A stretch of 64,000 nt of DNA from Utricularia gibba (GCA_002189035.1 NEEC01000002.1:6347001-6411000), one strand, 5' to 3'. Counted from the stretch's first letter, positions 20,319-32,248 are shown. A program made the numbers and translations. The notes: generated by a model from the sequence alone, not told the origin.

Positions 20319-20685
20319 TTGAGTGCGGTTGTCTTACCTTTTGCATCATATTTACGCATTTGAGATGCTTTACGGGGGTTCTTTATTCTGTGCGTCGGTT
20401 TGCTGGTTACTCTTTGTTGATCTTGATTGCTGTTCGTGTTGGCATCTTTGTGACTTTAGTTTCGTCTCCAAGTTAAGATTGTGCCGCTATTGCGGTTGAG
20501 TGTGGTTGTCTTGTCCCGTGGGCATTTTTCCTATGAATATAGTTGCCTTCTCTCGTGGTCGTTTTACCTTTTGCATCATACTTACGCAGGTTCTTTATTC
20601 TGCCTTCATTTTTGTGGCTACTCTTTGTGGATCTTGATTACTTTTCGTGTTGGCAACTTTGTGAAATTAGTTTTGTCTCCAAGTT
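20319..20685. repeat. Imperfect tandem duplication in the SUN-gene 5' leader/intron
   Basis: Two related segments, 20319-20474 and 20495-20685, share blocks in the same order: GTTGAGTGYGGTTGTCTT, ACCTTTTGCATCATAYTTACG, GTTCTTTATTCTG, GATCTTGATT and a TTTGTCTCCAAGTT end. The second copy has an extra insert near 20520-20560. The region precedes the SUN ATG and reads like an intron or leader, not protein. Confidence 0.8.
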
Positions 20686-20836
20686 GAGGCTTTAATGTGG
20701 TTTGTGGTGAAGTATAGCAAGAGATTTCCGGCTGCTCTTCCACTTCCATTAGACACTATTTCTAATACTGCTGCTTGTGATACTTCCTTCATCTGCAGAG
20801 CTTTCTTGTTGTCCCTGTGAATTGGATTAATGTGCG

Positions 20837-22857
20837 ATGCAGAGATCACGCAAAGCTCTTCTAAAGAGGACAGCTTTGAAGGAAGATGGATCCAGAAGGG
20901 GTTGCTTTTTCAGATTCTCTCTTACATTTGTTGTTGTTCTTTGGGGCTTTGCTTTCTTGTTGAATGCCTGGATCAGTCACGTGGATGGTAAAAAAGGTCA
21001 GTTTATTGTGGCATTCTTGTTTAATAGTTTGATCTTGATCTTTCTCCTGAGAAACAGGTGGTCATTTGCTCATCTGACCTACTGCTGAATTTATTCTGTG
21101 ATCTTTGCGCCTTAGTTCCACTTCACCATATTTTTATGAAAACTCATTCATTCTCCCTGTTTTCTGCATCATGAATGTGGTATGTGACCATTTGTTTTGT
21201 GAATTACAGATGCAACAAGCGAGAAAACAACAAAATGGGAGGAAGATAATGCTGCATATGGCATGTGGAATGCCACAGAAGCTATGGCTACTCAAGATAG
21301 AGACGTTTCTGGTGTGTCTTTTGTTGAATCATTAGAAGCTAATGAAGCTGAAGCTTCAAACTCCGGGAAGAAACCAGTAAACTCACCTGCCCATGAGGAG
21401 ATAAAACCAATATGGGAAGAAATCTTACCTCCGGATCTTGATGAATTTAAGATTAAAGCATTCAGCTCCAGGAACAATGAGATGATGGATCTCACTGGGG
21501 GCATGAGACACAGAGTTGAGCCTGGTGGAGCAGAATACAACTATGCTTCTGCATCTAAAGGAGCCAAGGTCTTAGCATGGAATAAAGAAGCCAAGGGTGC
21601 TTCCAATATCTTGAACAGGGATAAAGACAAGTATCTTAGAAATCCATGTTCTTGTGAAGAGAAATATGTGGTGGTTCAACTTTCTGAAGAAACGCTGGTG
21701 GACACAATTGAAACAGCCAACTTTGAGCATCATTCATCAAATTTGAAGGACTTTGAGTTGTTTGGCAGTGCTTTTTATCCCAGTGAATCATGGTTCAAAC
21801 TTGGGAACTTCACTGCTGCAAACATTAAGCTTGCTCAACGTTTTGTTCTACCAGAACCAAAGTGGGCTAGATATCTCAAACTGAATCTTGTAAGTCACTA
21901 TGGCTCAGAGTTCTATTGTACACTCAGCGTTCTTGAAGTTTATGGGGTTGATGCAGTAGAGAAAATGCTTGAGGATCTGATTGCTGCTAAAGATAAACTA
22001 CCATCTTCTGCTGCAGTATCAGCTGAAACGAGCGCAGGCTTCAACCAGCCCATGTCAAATGAACATGATACTATTGGAGATTTAGGCAGCGAAGAACCTG
22101 GTAGTGCTCCTCTTGTAAATTCTGATACAAAGCATTCGAAATCGGAGATCACATTGCTGGATCCAGTTGAAGAAATTCACAGCATTCCTGACAAGAGAAT
22201 GCCTGGTGACAGTGTTCTCAAGATTCTGATGACAAAGGTGAGGTCCTTGGATGTGAACTTAGCCATTCTGGAGCGCTATTCAGGTGAGCTGAACTCCGGA
22301 TGCCGTGAAGTATTCCATGAGCTTCACACACAACTTGGAGACATAAGTGTGACCCTGGAGAGCATCATGTCTGAGATCCATAATTTATCCGAAAGCAAGG
22401 AAAACATGGTTCGTGAAGCTGCTTTCACCCTTGATCTAATTCATTCCAATCCCTTCTTGATCTAATTCCATCAGCCCCGCAGCTCAAGGAAATCAGCAGT
22501 TTTTCAGCCTGGAAATCCGTGGCTTCTTCGCAGCTGGAAGACATACTCAACCAACACACCCTCCTCAGGTCCATTTCCCAGAATAAATGGCGTACATTAT
22601 CCTGAACCTGCTCTTACTCCATGGATGTCCAATGCAGATTGGAAGTCCGAAGCTTGAGAGAGAAGCAGCTGCACCTGGAAAACAAGGGAGTGATCATCTT
22701 CCTCGTCAGCGCAGTTTTTGGGGTATTTGCAGTTTTGAGATCAATCGCAGAGGTGTTTTCGAGTTCGGACAGTTCCAGGAAATTTTGTCTCGTGAGCTCT
22801 TCCTGGTTTTACATGATACTCTGTTGTGCGGTTACCATCATCCTTCTGTCCCTGTAG
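20837..22857 (+). CDS. Mid-SUN domain protein (plant SUN3/4/5 class)
   Basis: Three exons: 20837-20996, 21210-22568 and 22638-22857, about 579 residues. A short basic N-terminus and a first membrane helix ([19 protein letters not shown], about residues 27-46) precede a central SUN domain. That domain includes [68 protein letters not shown] and [13 protein letters not shown]. Coiled-coil-like sequence follows ([15 protein letters not shown]), then two C-terminal membrane helices ([31 protein letters not shown]). This N-TM, mid-SUN, 2xTM layout matches plant SUN3/SUN4 proteins of the ER and nuclear envelope, which act in LINC-type complexes. A stop at 22463 is removed if one base is missing near 22445; the exon lengths then fit the phases exactly. 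The donor at 20996 was chosen over one at 20987 for consensus. Confidence 0.9.
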
Positions 22858-23736
22858 AGATGCTGTACCAGAAAGCAACCCCTCACACCCAACGATGTGT
22901 TGACTCAACATTTGGAGAAGAGAGACACTGGCAGCGCTCCATCACAATATTCACATACTATATTTACTGATCGGGATTATTTAGAAAAATGATCATCTAA
23001 CTTTTATTTCTCATATATAATTATCGAAAATTCATTTTTCTCATATACTCAAAAAGCAATGGTAAATTTTATAATATATTCAGAAGACAGACTGCCAAAA
23101 TCAAATCATTTCAAATTTAAGTAATGACAATAATCTATTTTGGATTCGGTTTTTTCATTATACACCAAAAATTTTAATATTTTATATTTTATTAAAATTA
23201 ATTTTTATTTTTTTAACATAAACTATGTTTTTGGTTTTTTGAGTACACTTAATTTTTAAAATTTTATATTTATATATTATTTTATTTTATTTTAATGTCA
23301 AACATACTTAATTCTTATCATTTAAAAATTAGATATAATTAGTTTGAGATTAATTTTATTAATTTTTCAAATAATTGAACACTACTAATATTAATTAATT
23401 TAAATAATAAATATTATTTGTGAAGCCAAGAAAATTTAGGGGGCAAAGTATTCAATCATCGACAATTGAGGGATTAAATAAGAATCGGTGATGAGCGACC
23501 GTCGAATTGATGTCAGTGAACGACCACCGTCGGTGGCAACGGCAGCGGCGTCTTGCAGTTCTCCGGAGCGGAGGGGGCGCTGGTGAGGCGTGATCTGTAG
23601 CAATCTCTTCGGTGATCTTGTGCGATGAATCAGGAGCCCAGCAATTTACTTCACAGCGCATTGCGTTTGTGAAGTAAACCAATTTGGGGGTTCCGCTCCA
23701 TCTTTTTTCTCCGGGTAATTGGTCCGGGTTCCGAGA
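22858..23736. other. AT-rich spacer between SUN and DUF2062 genes
   Basis: Bases 22980-23440 are strongly AT-rich and featureless. From 23450 to 23736 GC content rises, fitting the promoter and 5' UTR of the next gene. No coding sequence is recognised. Confidence 0.5.
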
Positions 23737-24730
23737 ATGGCGAGGAGGTGCTTCTGCTTCGGCTCCGACATGGCGTCGTGGTTTCGTGGACGAGTCGTTG
23801 ATCCTCTTCTCCTTATCCTCCGCAAGTACGGACCAATTTCGCCACTTTTACTGCTATTAGTTACTTGTGCACTAAGGATTTGATTACCAGGGGTACCGAA
23901 CCAAAGAAATTGGCCTTCTCTGCTTCTCTGGGTATCACCCTCGGAGTATTTCCGATTTGCGGTATGGTTCTTGTTAATCTTGCATTTTGCGTTCCGATCC
24001 ATCTAATATCAGCGTGTACAGGTCCTAGGGATAGCTATTTTTCTTCAGAGCATGAATCGAACTTACTGACAAGATTTGAATCTTGCTTGGCAGGTGTAAC
24101 TGTGTTCCTATGCGGGATTGCTTTGGCACTCTCTGGATCTCATTGTCATGCTCCCACCATGATGCTGGCCAACTTCATCGCCACCCCTGTTGAGCTAAGG
24201 TAATCTCCTTTTTCGGCAGTTGAGCTCTTTGGTCACCTGCTTTGCAACTTCTTTGAACCACACAGCTCGCTCATACTCGCTATAGCCGACATTCGAACCT
24301 GTGTTGTGCTAGAATCCATGGCATATCTTACCCCTGTTGGTTTCCTTGTACAACAGCCTGGTAGTTCCTTTCCTACGATTTGGTGAATTCATCACCCAAG
24401 GTCCCAAGTTTCCTTTAACTTCTGACGCCCTCAAGAAGTTCTTGACCGGACAAGCTTCACGGGAAATCTTGTACAGCATCTACCATGCGGTATGCCCAGA
24501 AACCTTGACTGCTACTCCCACTCCCTGCACATAAGACTCTCCCATTCTTGTCCTTCATGCAGCTTCTGGGATGGGTGGTGGCGGCCCCGGTGCTCTTCGG
24601 CGCCCTGTACATAGCTCTGGTGCCGTGTTTCACGATATTGACTCGGAGATTCAGCACCGCTGCTCCTCCAAGCCCCAGAAAAGCAGCCACCTCCCCTTCG
24701 GAACTGAAGCTTAAAATCAGGGACATGTGA
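23737..24730 (+). CDS. DUF2062-family small membrane protein
   Basis: Five exons: 23737-23825, 23891-23961, 24094-24199, 24357-24489 and 24563-24730, giving 188 residues with all phases consistent. Landmarks are GTEPKKLAFSASLGITLGVF, the hydrophobic VTVFLCGIALALSGSHCH followed by APTMMLANFIATPVEL, LVVPFLRFGEFITQGPKFPL, ALKKFLTGQAS, and the C-terminal membrane segment LGWVVAAPVLFGALYIALV. The family is conserved in bacteria and plants but has no settled function. The second intron (23962-24093) is in frame if retained, but homologues join ICG directly to VTVFLCG, so I treat it as spliced. The ATG at 23737 gives MARRCFCFGSDMASWFRG. The gene is undamaged. Confidence 0.87.
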
Positions 24731-26930
24731 GGGAATGGCTGGTATCTTCTTCACACCATTGGGTACATCTCTTACCAGTTTTCATGTTTCAGAGACATCT
24801 ACATTCTTTATTTTGCTTATGAAAAACAAGACTACATGAAAGCAATGAAATAAGCAAAACAAATGGTTACTGAATTCACTGAATTTGAGCATAAAGATAC
24901 CAGTCCGGAAATAGAGTCAGCAGGCACGATAGTTCAGCCATTTACAAGTATATGTTCTGTAAAATTTTTAATTTTTAATTTTATTTTTCAAAAATAAATT
25001 TTTTTTGTTGTAGAACAATATCAATTATAATAATATTTATATCAAAAAATACTTTTAAAATTATAATATAAAAATTATTTTTGAAAAAAATAAGAAATAA
25101 TTTACTTTTAATTTTTACTTCTATTTTTCTAAAATAATTTTATAAAAAAAATTAGTTTCAAAAATTTTCCAGAATACAGTTATAATCATTGTATTGTATT
25201 TTGAATGTATGAGAAAAATGATAACAGTATATATAAATTTTTTATTGGAGTGTGTGAGTGAAAAAACTTGGATGATCATTTTTTTAAATGATCTTATTGA
25301 ATTAATTAAAAAAGTGGTGACCATAATCGAATTAATTAGAAATGTGGTGATTTCGATTTAGTTTGTGAGAAAATTAATATTATATATATATATATATGGA
25401 TATATAGAGATATATATATATTTAATCATAGTATGTCATAGAAAAAAATATCATGATCGATTTTATATATATAATTTTGTATTTGGTGTAAAAAGACATA
25501 ATAAAAATTTTTAATTTTTTGGTGACGTCGTTTAAATTTAGAGAAACTTCAAAACATGCCACTTATCTTTATTGTTTTAATAATTTATGTTATATGTATT
25601 TTCGAATAGTTAATTTTATCACAAATCAAATTTATATTACAATTTATACCATTTTTTATAAAAAAACATCAAAATCAACCATATTTATTTTTTGATTTAG
25701 TAATTTATGCCATACATTTTCAAAATCATGAAAATTAGGAAAATTAGAGTATATAAACCTTACAAAATGAGAAAAAATAAATCAAATATCTTTTAAAATC
25801 AATATTCATATTGGAAAATAAATGCAAAAACCAATTTATATAAATATAATAAAATTTCAATAGCTATACAAATTCATTTATAATACATATTACATATTGT
25901 TATAACAAAAAAATAATCCATACAAAAATTTAAAAGTAAGAATAAAAAAAACATAAAAAACTGTTAGTATTATTGTTATTAGTATCAATAAAAAACAATA
26001 ATTTTCATAAACAAAAAATATTTATTAATATAAAAATACAAATTAAGAAAAATAAAAAAGTACAATATTAAAAAGTAAGAAATAGATAAGAAATTTATTA
26101 TTTTAACGAATTTAAAATTAAAAACACATGAACATATTAATTTAATATAAATTGCAATATAAATTTGATTTGTAGTAAAATTAACTGTTAGAAAATACAT
26201 ATGACATAAATTATCAAATCAATAAACATAAGTATCATGTTTTGCAGTTTTCCCATTTAAATTTTATATAATATCCGAACTCTATCTGATATTTATATAT
26301 GAATTTATGAATAATATAATGAAATGTATTGTTTTATTTAATTTTTTTAATTCGTAATAATTTTTAGAATATACTTTTTTGTGATTTTAAAAAATTATTT
26401 ATATCAATTCTTTTTTTGAATAAAAAACAATAATAAATTATAACAATATAATTCGAAAATTGAAAACCAGATATCTGATCGATTTATATTCGATCTATCT
26501 GTCCTGTGAATCAGATTCTCTCCGTTTTTTCACTGTACTGTTTGCTATTTGTGACCAGGAGTCGACCTTCCCACAGGTTATGGGGTCGTGAAACGTGGCC
26601 TCTCAATCGACCTCTAAATCTCCCTGCGTTCGACAGCACTGCGGTTTCTTGGATTTCATCTTCTGGGGGCCTCAAAGTCCTTGAGTCGATCTTTTCAATC
26701 TAATTCATCTGCCAAATACTCTCCCTTCGCCGATTGATACGGGTTTCTGTTAAATCCTGTCACGTATTGCGCCTCAATTTGATACACGCCAGGTACGATG
26801 AATTCTGGTTGGTGGGCGATGGATGCCCCCTTTTTAGATGATTGTTTTGTCCGCGGTTCTTGTTCTGAATTATGTGGATTTTGTGTCTGGAAGGATTGGA
26901 TTGGTTTTATGCAATTTTGTTGGTGGAGTT
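24731..26930. other. 2.2-kb AT-rich spacer with an AT microsatellite
   Basis: There is no coding sequence, and composition is extremely AT-rich from 24960 to 26480. A TA-dinucleotide tract lies at about 25379-25424. From about 26490 the sequence becomes more mixed and may hold the promoter and leader of the next gene, including possible leader introns. Confidence 0.55.
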
Positions 26931-28430
26931 ATGGCTGGAGGTTCGGATGATGATCAATGGAAGGCTAATACCATGTGCAGCCATTGGTGAGTTTTAAAAG
27001 CACCTCCTTTCCTTGGCAATTTATTTAAAAATATTACCTTTAGTTGAGATCCGTTTGTAAATCGATTTGGACAATTTGAGCATCTGAACTGTTTTCGTCT
27101 GGGAATAGCTTATGAATATGCTCATGGGTTTTAATGTACCGCTACATTGTGGGCTTAGATTCTTCTGTGTATCTAACAATCTTAATTTTTCTGATTATCA
27201 TGTTCAGTGCCAGAGCAATCCCACTTTCCAATATCGATTTGCACTATGCTCACTGTTCTCGAAATCTAGAAAGATGCAAAGTTTGTGGAGACATGATCCC
27301 TACGAAATTTGCAGAGGAACATTTTTTGAGCACTCATGCTCCGGTATGTGACACCCATCAAATTTATGGAATTTTTCTGTGATTCTACAAAATCAGAACA
27401 TGGCCTCTTGTTTTGATGGTTCTATTTGTATGGAAGGTGTCTTGTTCTCTGTGCAGCGAGACAATGGACCGCAAGATTTTAGATGTTCACAGAGGAGAAA
27501 ATTGCCCGCAAAGGATTGTGACTTGTGAATATTGTGAGTTCCCCCTGCCTGCAGTTGATTTATTGGAGCATCAGGTACTTTGCTTAATCTTCTTTCGCCT
27601 CTTCAGATATTTATTTCTATACTATCGACCTTCTCTGCGGTTCGTTAACCAGGAAGTATGTGGCAACCGAACTGAGTTATGCCATCTGTGTCATAAATAT
27701 ATTAGACTTCGGGAAAGGCATGGCCATGAAAGCAGATGCAGTGCTCTCAATATCATAAACAATGTCTCAGAGTCTTCCAGGTAATTAATTGGTTGCCCCT
27801 CTTTTGGAATTCAACTCTGGGTGAGTCCAGTGTACTGATCTTCTTGAATGCATGCAAAAAAAATAAAATTATAGAAATGGGCTACTCTAAGTACGAAAAA
27901 TGAAGTGATTGTGCAGTGTACTGATCTTCTTGAATGCATGCAAAAACATAAAATTATAGCAATGGGCTAAGTACGACAAATGAAGTGATTCCTGCAGTGT
28001 ACTGATCTTCTTCAATGCATGCAAAAACATAAAATTATGGTAATGTGCTACTCTGAGCAGGAAAAATGAAGTGATTCTTTTATGTTGGGTTGAGCATTAA
28101 GCATGCTACATTACAGTGATCTTTTTAGGTTGCACTGCACTGTAGTTCTTTAATCTCGAGAGCAATGTTGAGAGATGTATTTCATGATTGTTGCCATATG
28201 TTTATCCTTGTGACTCACTAGTGTATGCTCATCTGTGTTTGATGAATGCAATGCAATGGTATTGAAGGGACACAAGGCCACATGAAGGAGAAAGAGGGGC
28301 ACCAAGAAGACCACCACGAGAGATATCCCCAAAGCGCTTACTGTTCACCATTGCCATTGCCGGGATTGCTGTTCTGTTGGGCTCATTCTTTTTCTCGAGG
28401 AAAGCGGGACAACCTTCCCATGTCAACTGA
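26931..28430 (+). CDS. TRAF-type zinc-finger protein (TRAFD1 / XIAP-associated factor 1-like)
   Basis: Five exons: 26931-26986, 27208-27343, 27437-27574, 27653-27780 and 28268-28430, giving 206 residues with all phases consistent. The N-terminal part carries successive Cys/His zinc-finger units: CSHC formed across the first join, then HYAHCSRNLERCKVCGDM, CSLCSETMDRKILDVHRGE, TCEYCEFPL, EVCGNRTELCHLCHKYI and a final HESRC. The C-terminus is basic (RPHEGERGAPRRPPRE) and ends in one hydrophobic helix (LLFTIAIAGIAVLLGSFFF) with a short SRK tail, which suggests membrane anchoring. Plant relatives are annotated as XIAP-associated factor 1 or TRAF-type zinc-finger proteins; the biochemical role is unknown. 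The long last intron holds three copies of an 80-bp tandem repeat. The frame is intact. Confidence 0.88.
27828..28076. repeat. Three-copy tandem repeat in the last intron of the zinc-finger gene
   Basis: Three head-to-tail copies start at 27828, 27914 and 27995. Each begins CAGTGTACTGATCTTCTT, passes through GAATGCATGCAAAA and AAAATTAT, and ends near AAATGAAGTGATT. Spacings are 86 and 81 bases, with scattered differences and small indels. Confidence 0.93.
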
Positions 28431-29021
28431 TACTTCTAAAGAGGCGTCTTCACTACCTACATAGTAGTCTTCTACACTATGAGCTGCAGCTCTTCCCTTT
28501 CAGGCCGCCCGCCCATGGCCAAATGTTGTGATATGCGACAGAAAGGCATTGCCTCTATGTGGATATTCTAAGTATTTTTAATATACATAATAATATAAAA
28601 TTTATTTACTAAATTTATATTTTAAATTAAAATTGGATAATATAGGTTAATTTGGAATATGAATAATTTAGCGTTATCAAATGCTACGTATATTTGGATG
28701 AGTTAAAAGGTTATGGGCTGACACGTGTAACATCATGCTAAATAGTTGATTTCAGTATAGGAATGAGGTGTGTAATGGGCCGATACAGGCCCATTGTATG
28801 GGCCACATAATTCGAATGTGGCCCACCCAGTAGCTTCGCGGAGTCAGGCTCAATTAAGCCTCTAGCGAAACAACGAGCGGCAGCCGGCGCCGCAATTTAC
28901 AGGCTGCGATTCTTCTCCTCCGATGGTCAGTTGATTGAAATTAGTACTTTTTCTTTTTCCTTCCTTCCTTCCTAACGATCAGGTTTTGACAGTTGCGTTG
29001 TGATCGCAACTCCTCCTTTGC
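28431..29021. other. Spacer between zinc-finger and PADRE genes
   Basis: This interval contains two convergent 3' UTRs. Bases 28560-28680 are AT-rich; 28740-28860 contain several GGCCCA-type words. No gene is recognised. Confidence 0.5.
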
Positions 29022-29624
29022 TTACACGGAGGCGAGCACGGATCCTTCGGAGATGGTGGTAAGCCTGAGTTTGAATGATCTAAGGGCTAATTTGCCGCTT
29101 TTGGAGTAGCTTCTTTTCATGTTCACCTTCGTTCCTTTTGATCCGGCGGCACTTGACGGAACATCTGGCGAACTAGCGATTTTCATGGCACCAGCGTAAT
29201 AATCCTCTGGCGGCTCGGCGAAAATAACCGCAGAGATCCGCGATTTCCGCTTTCCGCGGACTGAATTCGAAGAATCGGATATCTGGCCTAGCGCGACGCT
29301 GGCTTTAACCGCTAAATTCGCCATGTCGGAAGCCGCGAGACGGTACCGGAGCATCGCTGAAGGCATCACGAAGTAGATCGTGGCGGATCTGAGTTGCTGA
29401 TCGGGCTGGAGCGCCGTTATGTACTCATCGAACGACAATGAATCCGCATCGCAGATGAAGACCGCCTGAAGCGGCGCGTCCATCGATTTGATAACCTCAG
29501 CGACAGTGGCCGGGAGTGAGTACTGCCGGAACTCGCCGCTGAGCAAAACGACATTGGCGGCGGGATGTCGGTGGAGGGATTCGGAGACGACGGATTGCGA
29601 GGAGATTGAGAAGCAAGCGCCCAT
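29022..29624 (-). CDS. PADRE (DUF4228) domain protein
   Basis: A single-exon frame of 200 residues from ATG 29624. The N-terminus MGACFS fits an N-myristoylation signal (Gly2, Ser6). The PADRE domain follows (NVVLLSGEFRQYSLPATVAE, AVFICDADSLSFDEYITALQ, LRSATIYFVMPSAMLRYRLA), then a Ser/Lys-rich disordered C-terminal part (SRISAVIFAEPPEDYYAGA; KRSYSKSGK). PADRE proteins are plant-specific; many respond to pathogens and abiotic stress, but no biochemical activity is agreed. An in-frame codon further upstream is not an ATG, so 29624 is the likely start. The gene is undamaged. Confidence 0.9.
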   Translation of the reverse strand: MGACFSISSQSVVSESLHRHPAANVVLLSGEFRQYSLPATVAEVIKSMDAPLQAVFICDADSLSFDEYITALQPDQQLRSATIYFVMPSAMLRYRLAASDMANLAVKASVALGQISDSSNSVRGKRKSRISAVIFAEPPEDYYAGAMKIASSPDVPSSAAGSKGTKVNMKRSYSKSGKLALRSFKLRLTTISEGSVLASV

Positions 29625-30615
29625 TTCATTTCTCGTAAAACAAAAATGATTTGGAGAACCGAATGACGACCTAACCGTCGTATAAATACCCACGAAGTAG
29701 CGCGTTTTTCTAGAAATTTAAGGTAAGGAAACACGACCAGTAATAAGTCAACATTTCCTTTAATCTTTTTAATTACTTATTTTGAATTCTACGTGCCCAG
29801 GCCGAGGTTAGTGAACATCATGCAATACAAATAAATGCACATAAGCGGTTCGTGGTCGGTTTAACCGGTTCGTAGCTGAACCGACCACGAACCGCTTATA
29901 ATATTATTATGTTAAATTCGATAAAAAAACACATCAAAATTCTCACTTTAATATAATATTATACAATCCCAAAACTAGAATTCATTTAGAAAATTGATCA
30001 TCTATCATTTATCTCTTATATACTAAAAAAAATTTTACACATATGATAATCAATTTTCTCCCACATTTAAAAAATAATATGATCATAAATAACAACACAA
30101 TCAAATATCATATCCATCAAAAGAAATCATATGAAATACCAAATTTCAAAGAGAAAAACGCGGAAGCGCGTAGCCCATCTGGGCCCGACCCAATACCCTA
30201 GTGGGCCCAATCATTGGCGCGTTGGCCGCAAGAGTTGCGTGTCCCTCAAGCATCCCGTTCCGACACGTCACCAGATTACGTGTCTTGGTCAATGATAATA
30301 CATAATTATTGTTTCAAACAGTTGGTTATCTACACCCGGGATCGACGTGTGCACAAGAGTCGCCGCACTGAATGTATCTGAGAAAAAAGTACCGCGACTC
30401 TTGGACACGGCTTTTGACACCATTTTCCACTTTTATGAATGCAATTAAGAAAAATAAATAAATATATAATAAAAGTATATAAAAAATAATAAAATATTTG
30501 TATACAATAATATACATGTATATGACACATGAGTATATACTTAGTGCATTAAATGCATATGATAAAAAGTAGTGTGTTTTGTTCCCCTGTTTTTGCGCTG
30601 CTTTTCAGGGTTGTC
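29625..30615. other. Spacer upstream of the PADRE gene and downstream of PLATZ
   Basis: Holds the PADRE promoter and the PLATZ 3' UTR. Bases 29890-30130 and 30420-30560 are AT-rich; 30165-30290 are GC-richer. The only structured element I see is the palindrome at 29841-29899. Confidence 0.5.
29841..29899. repeat. Perfect 21-bp inverted repeat with 17-base loop
   Basis: The left arm ATAAGCGGTTCGTGGTCGGT(T) at 29841-29861 is the exact reverse complement of 29879-29899, with 17 bases between. As RNA it would form a fully paired 21-bp hairpin. It could be a remnant of a palindromic transposon end or a fold-back element; I see no target duplication or longer arms. Confidence 0.85.
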
Positions 30616-31444
30616 TCAAAACGGCGCCCGGTGGGGGTCCCCTTTCTCCGGCCGGAGTTCCGGTGGCTCGATGACGGTGGAGTGGACGGAGAGAGGCTCC
30701 ATCCACCCTCATCCCCGGAGCTACTGGAGCCTCCGGGGGAGAAAGTTCTACCTCTGTTATCCAAGAAACGGTTTAACACAGTGGACTTTGGGAGCTTTTT
30801 GGGTGTCGAGAGTTCCTCGGAGTCATACTCATCGTCTAACTCAGAGGCGGATTGCCCCGTCAAAGAAAATGTGAGCTTTGTGTCGTCTCCTCCCATCATT
30901 CCCTTCAACTACAAATTACATGAAATGGGATCCGAATTTCGATCGAGATGCAGTAGAAGTTGCAAGTGTTGGACTAACCTTGCAGCCAATTGAGCAGAAT
31001 CTGAAGCAATCTGGAAGCCCACGGGCGCAGCTTTGACAATTGTAAGTGATCCCTTTTCCAGGCCTGGGCTGCGGCCTCTCGTTGAGGAAAACAATCTTTG
31101 CACTGTTGATAACGTAGGTCTGGATGGAGGAAATGTCGATGAGTCTCTGAATCTCATTCACTCGGACCACGTCATGGTAAGAAGATCGCCTAATCTGCAA
31201 TTAGGCACCAAGATCTCATATTAAGACTGGAGTTTGATTGGACAATTGTGGGCGTAGAGACCTGGAGAAGACGATGGCCTCCGTGATGGATGAGACAGTA
31301 GGAGCAGAAGGCGTCCCCCATGCAATCTAAACAGAAGAAATTACACTCATTTTTGCTGAAATTCAGATGAACAGAGCAGGGGACGAAGTAGTGTGCTTTC
31401 AGCATTGGTGTCAGCCACGGCGGCCCCATGTTCTCTTTGCCCAT
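30616..31444 (-). CDS. PLATZ-family zinc-binding transcription factor
   Basis: Three exons: 31262-31444, 30979-31194 and 30616-30902, about 228 residues. The Cys/His-rich PLATZ domain reads [45 protein letters not shown], then [51 protein letters not shown] and [15 protein letters not shown] proteins are plant-specific DNA-binding factors that prefer A/T-rich sequences (family knowledge). The C-terminal part is Ser/Pro-rich. As written, the frame runs past the usual end to 30549. One extra C (plus strand) in the run 30639-30642 instead gives the family's characteristic ending RRKGxPHRAPF and a stop at 30616-30618; with it the total is an exact number of codons. An intron upstream of the ATG at 31444 is possible. 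Confidence 0.9.
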
Positions 31445-31867
31445 TTGCGGAATCGAATTCACCTGTACCCACACCAGACATATCAACAAAAAACCAGACA
31501 CCCAGAATCCAAAATCCCCTTCAACAGAAGAAAAAAAAGTGTCCAAACGCAAAAGAAAACACCGTAATACCATGACGCTCTCCAACCCACAAAGCAGAAC
31601 AAAACAAAATCAGTAACCTCCGCAACGATTAAAAAAAACCCCAGAAGCATCAGCAGAAAAGAAAACACGATGAAATTGGACGAATCCACAACCTGAGTTC
31701 GACAGAGGAGCTCTTCGTCCTCGAAACCCTCCCAAAAAAAAGGCTTCCTTTGATCGCGGAAAAGGTGCGCAGTGGAGAAGGTACACAAGAAAGAAAAAAA
31801 GACAGAAGACGGCAGCCGTGAAACGGCGAAGACTCCGGGCGAAAGAGACTCCGACTGCTGGGTTGAA

Positions 31868-31876
31868 CTTTTATAA
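31868..31876 (-). promoter_or_regulatory. Candidate TATA box of the PLATZ gene
   Basis: On the minus strand this reads TTATAAAAG, about 430 bases upstream of the ATG, leaving room for a 5' UTR. The next few hundred bases upstream are AT-rich spacer. Confidence 0.5.
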
Positions 31877-32248
31877 GGCGGCCGCGATTTTATATTAATT
31901 CCCCTTCGGAAAAGAAAATATCCTTCGCATTATAATATACTCTTTTTAATAAAGGAAAACTCCCGATATTACGTTATGCCCTTTTTTATTTTTTTTATTC
32001 CAGAAAATAAAGCAATAGTATTGTGAGTATCTTGCTAGATATATTATTTTTTATTATGATTTAATTACCTAGGTGAATATTGTAATTTTATTTATTCCAG
32101 TAATATTAATATTCACAACTCCAATTTTTTTGCACGCCCCTAGAATTGGTGTAACCGCCAAATGAAAAAAACAAATTAACTCACTTTGAAATATACACGC
32201 ACTTATAATTTTGCAGTTTGAACCATCGGTCAAACTAAAAAGTCAACA

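Noticed and set aside
22440-22480. Extra intron in the SUN gene to bypass the stop at 22463
   Set aside because: No donor/acceptor pair gives a matching phase. A single missing base near 22445 makes all exon lengths fit.
23962-24093. Retained in-frame segment in the DUF2062 gene
   Set aside because: It has intron borders, and the family joins the flanking residues directly. Retention is possible but not the main model.
24240-24320. tRNA-like TTCGAACCTG word in a DUF2062 intron
   Set aside because: No A-box, acceptor stem or cloverleaf could be formed around it.
25379-25424. AT dinucleotide tract as a possible origin or matrix attachment site
   Set aside because: Simple-sequence AT tracts are common in this genome's spacers; nothing else supports a function.
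30549-30615. Hydrophobic PLATZ C-terminal tail ending at 30549
   Set aside because: One base in the adjacent C run yields the family-typical ending and stop at 30616, so the tail is probably out-of-frame reading.
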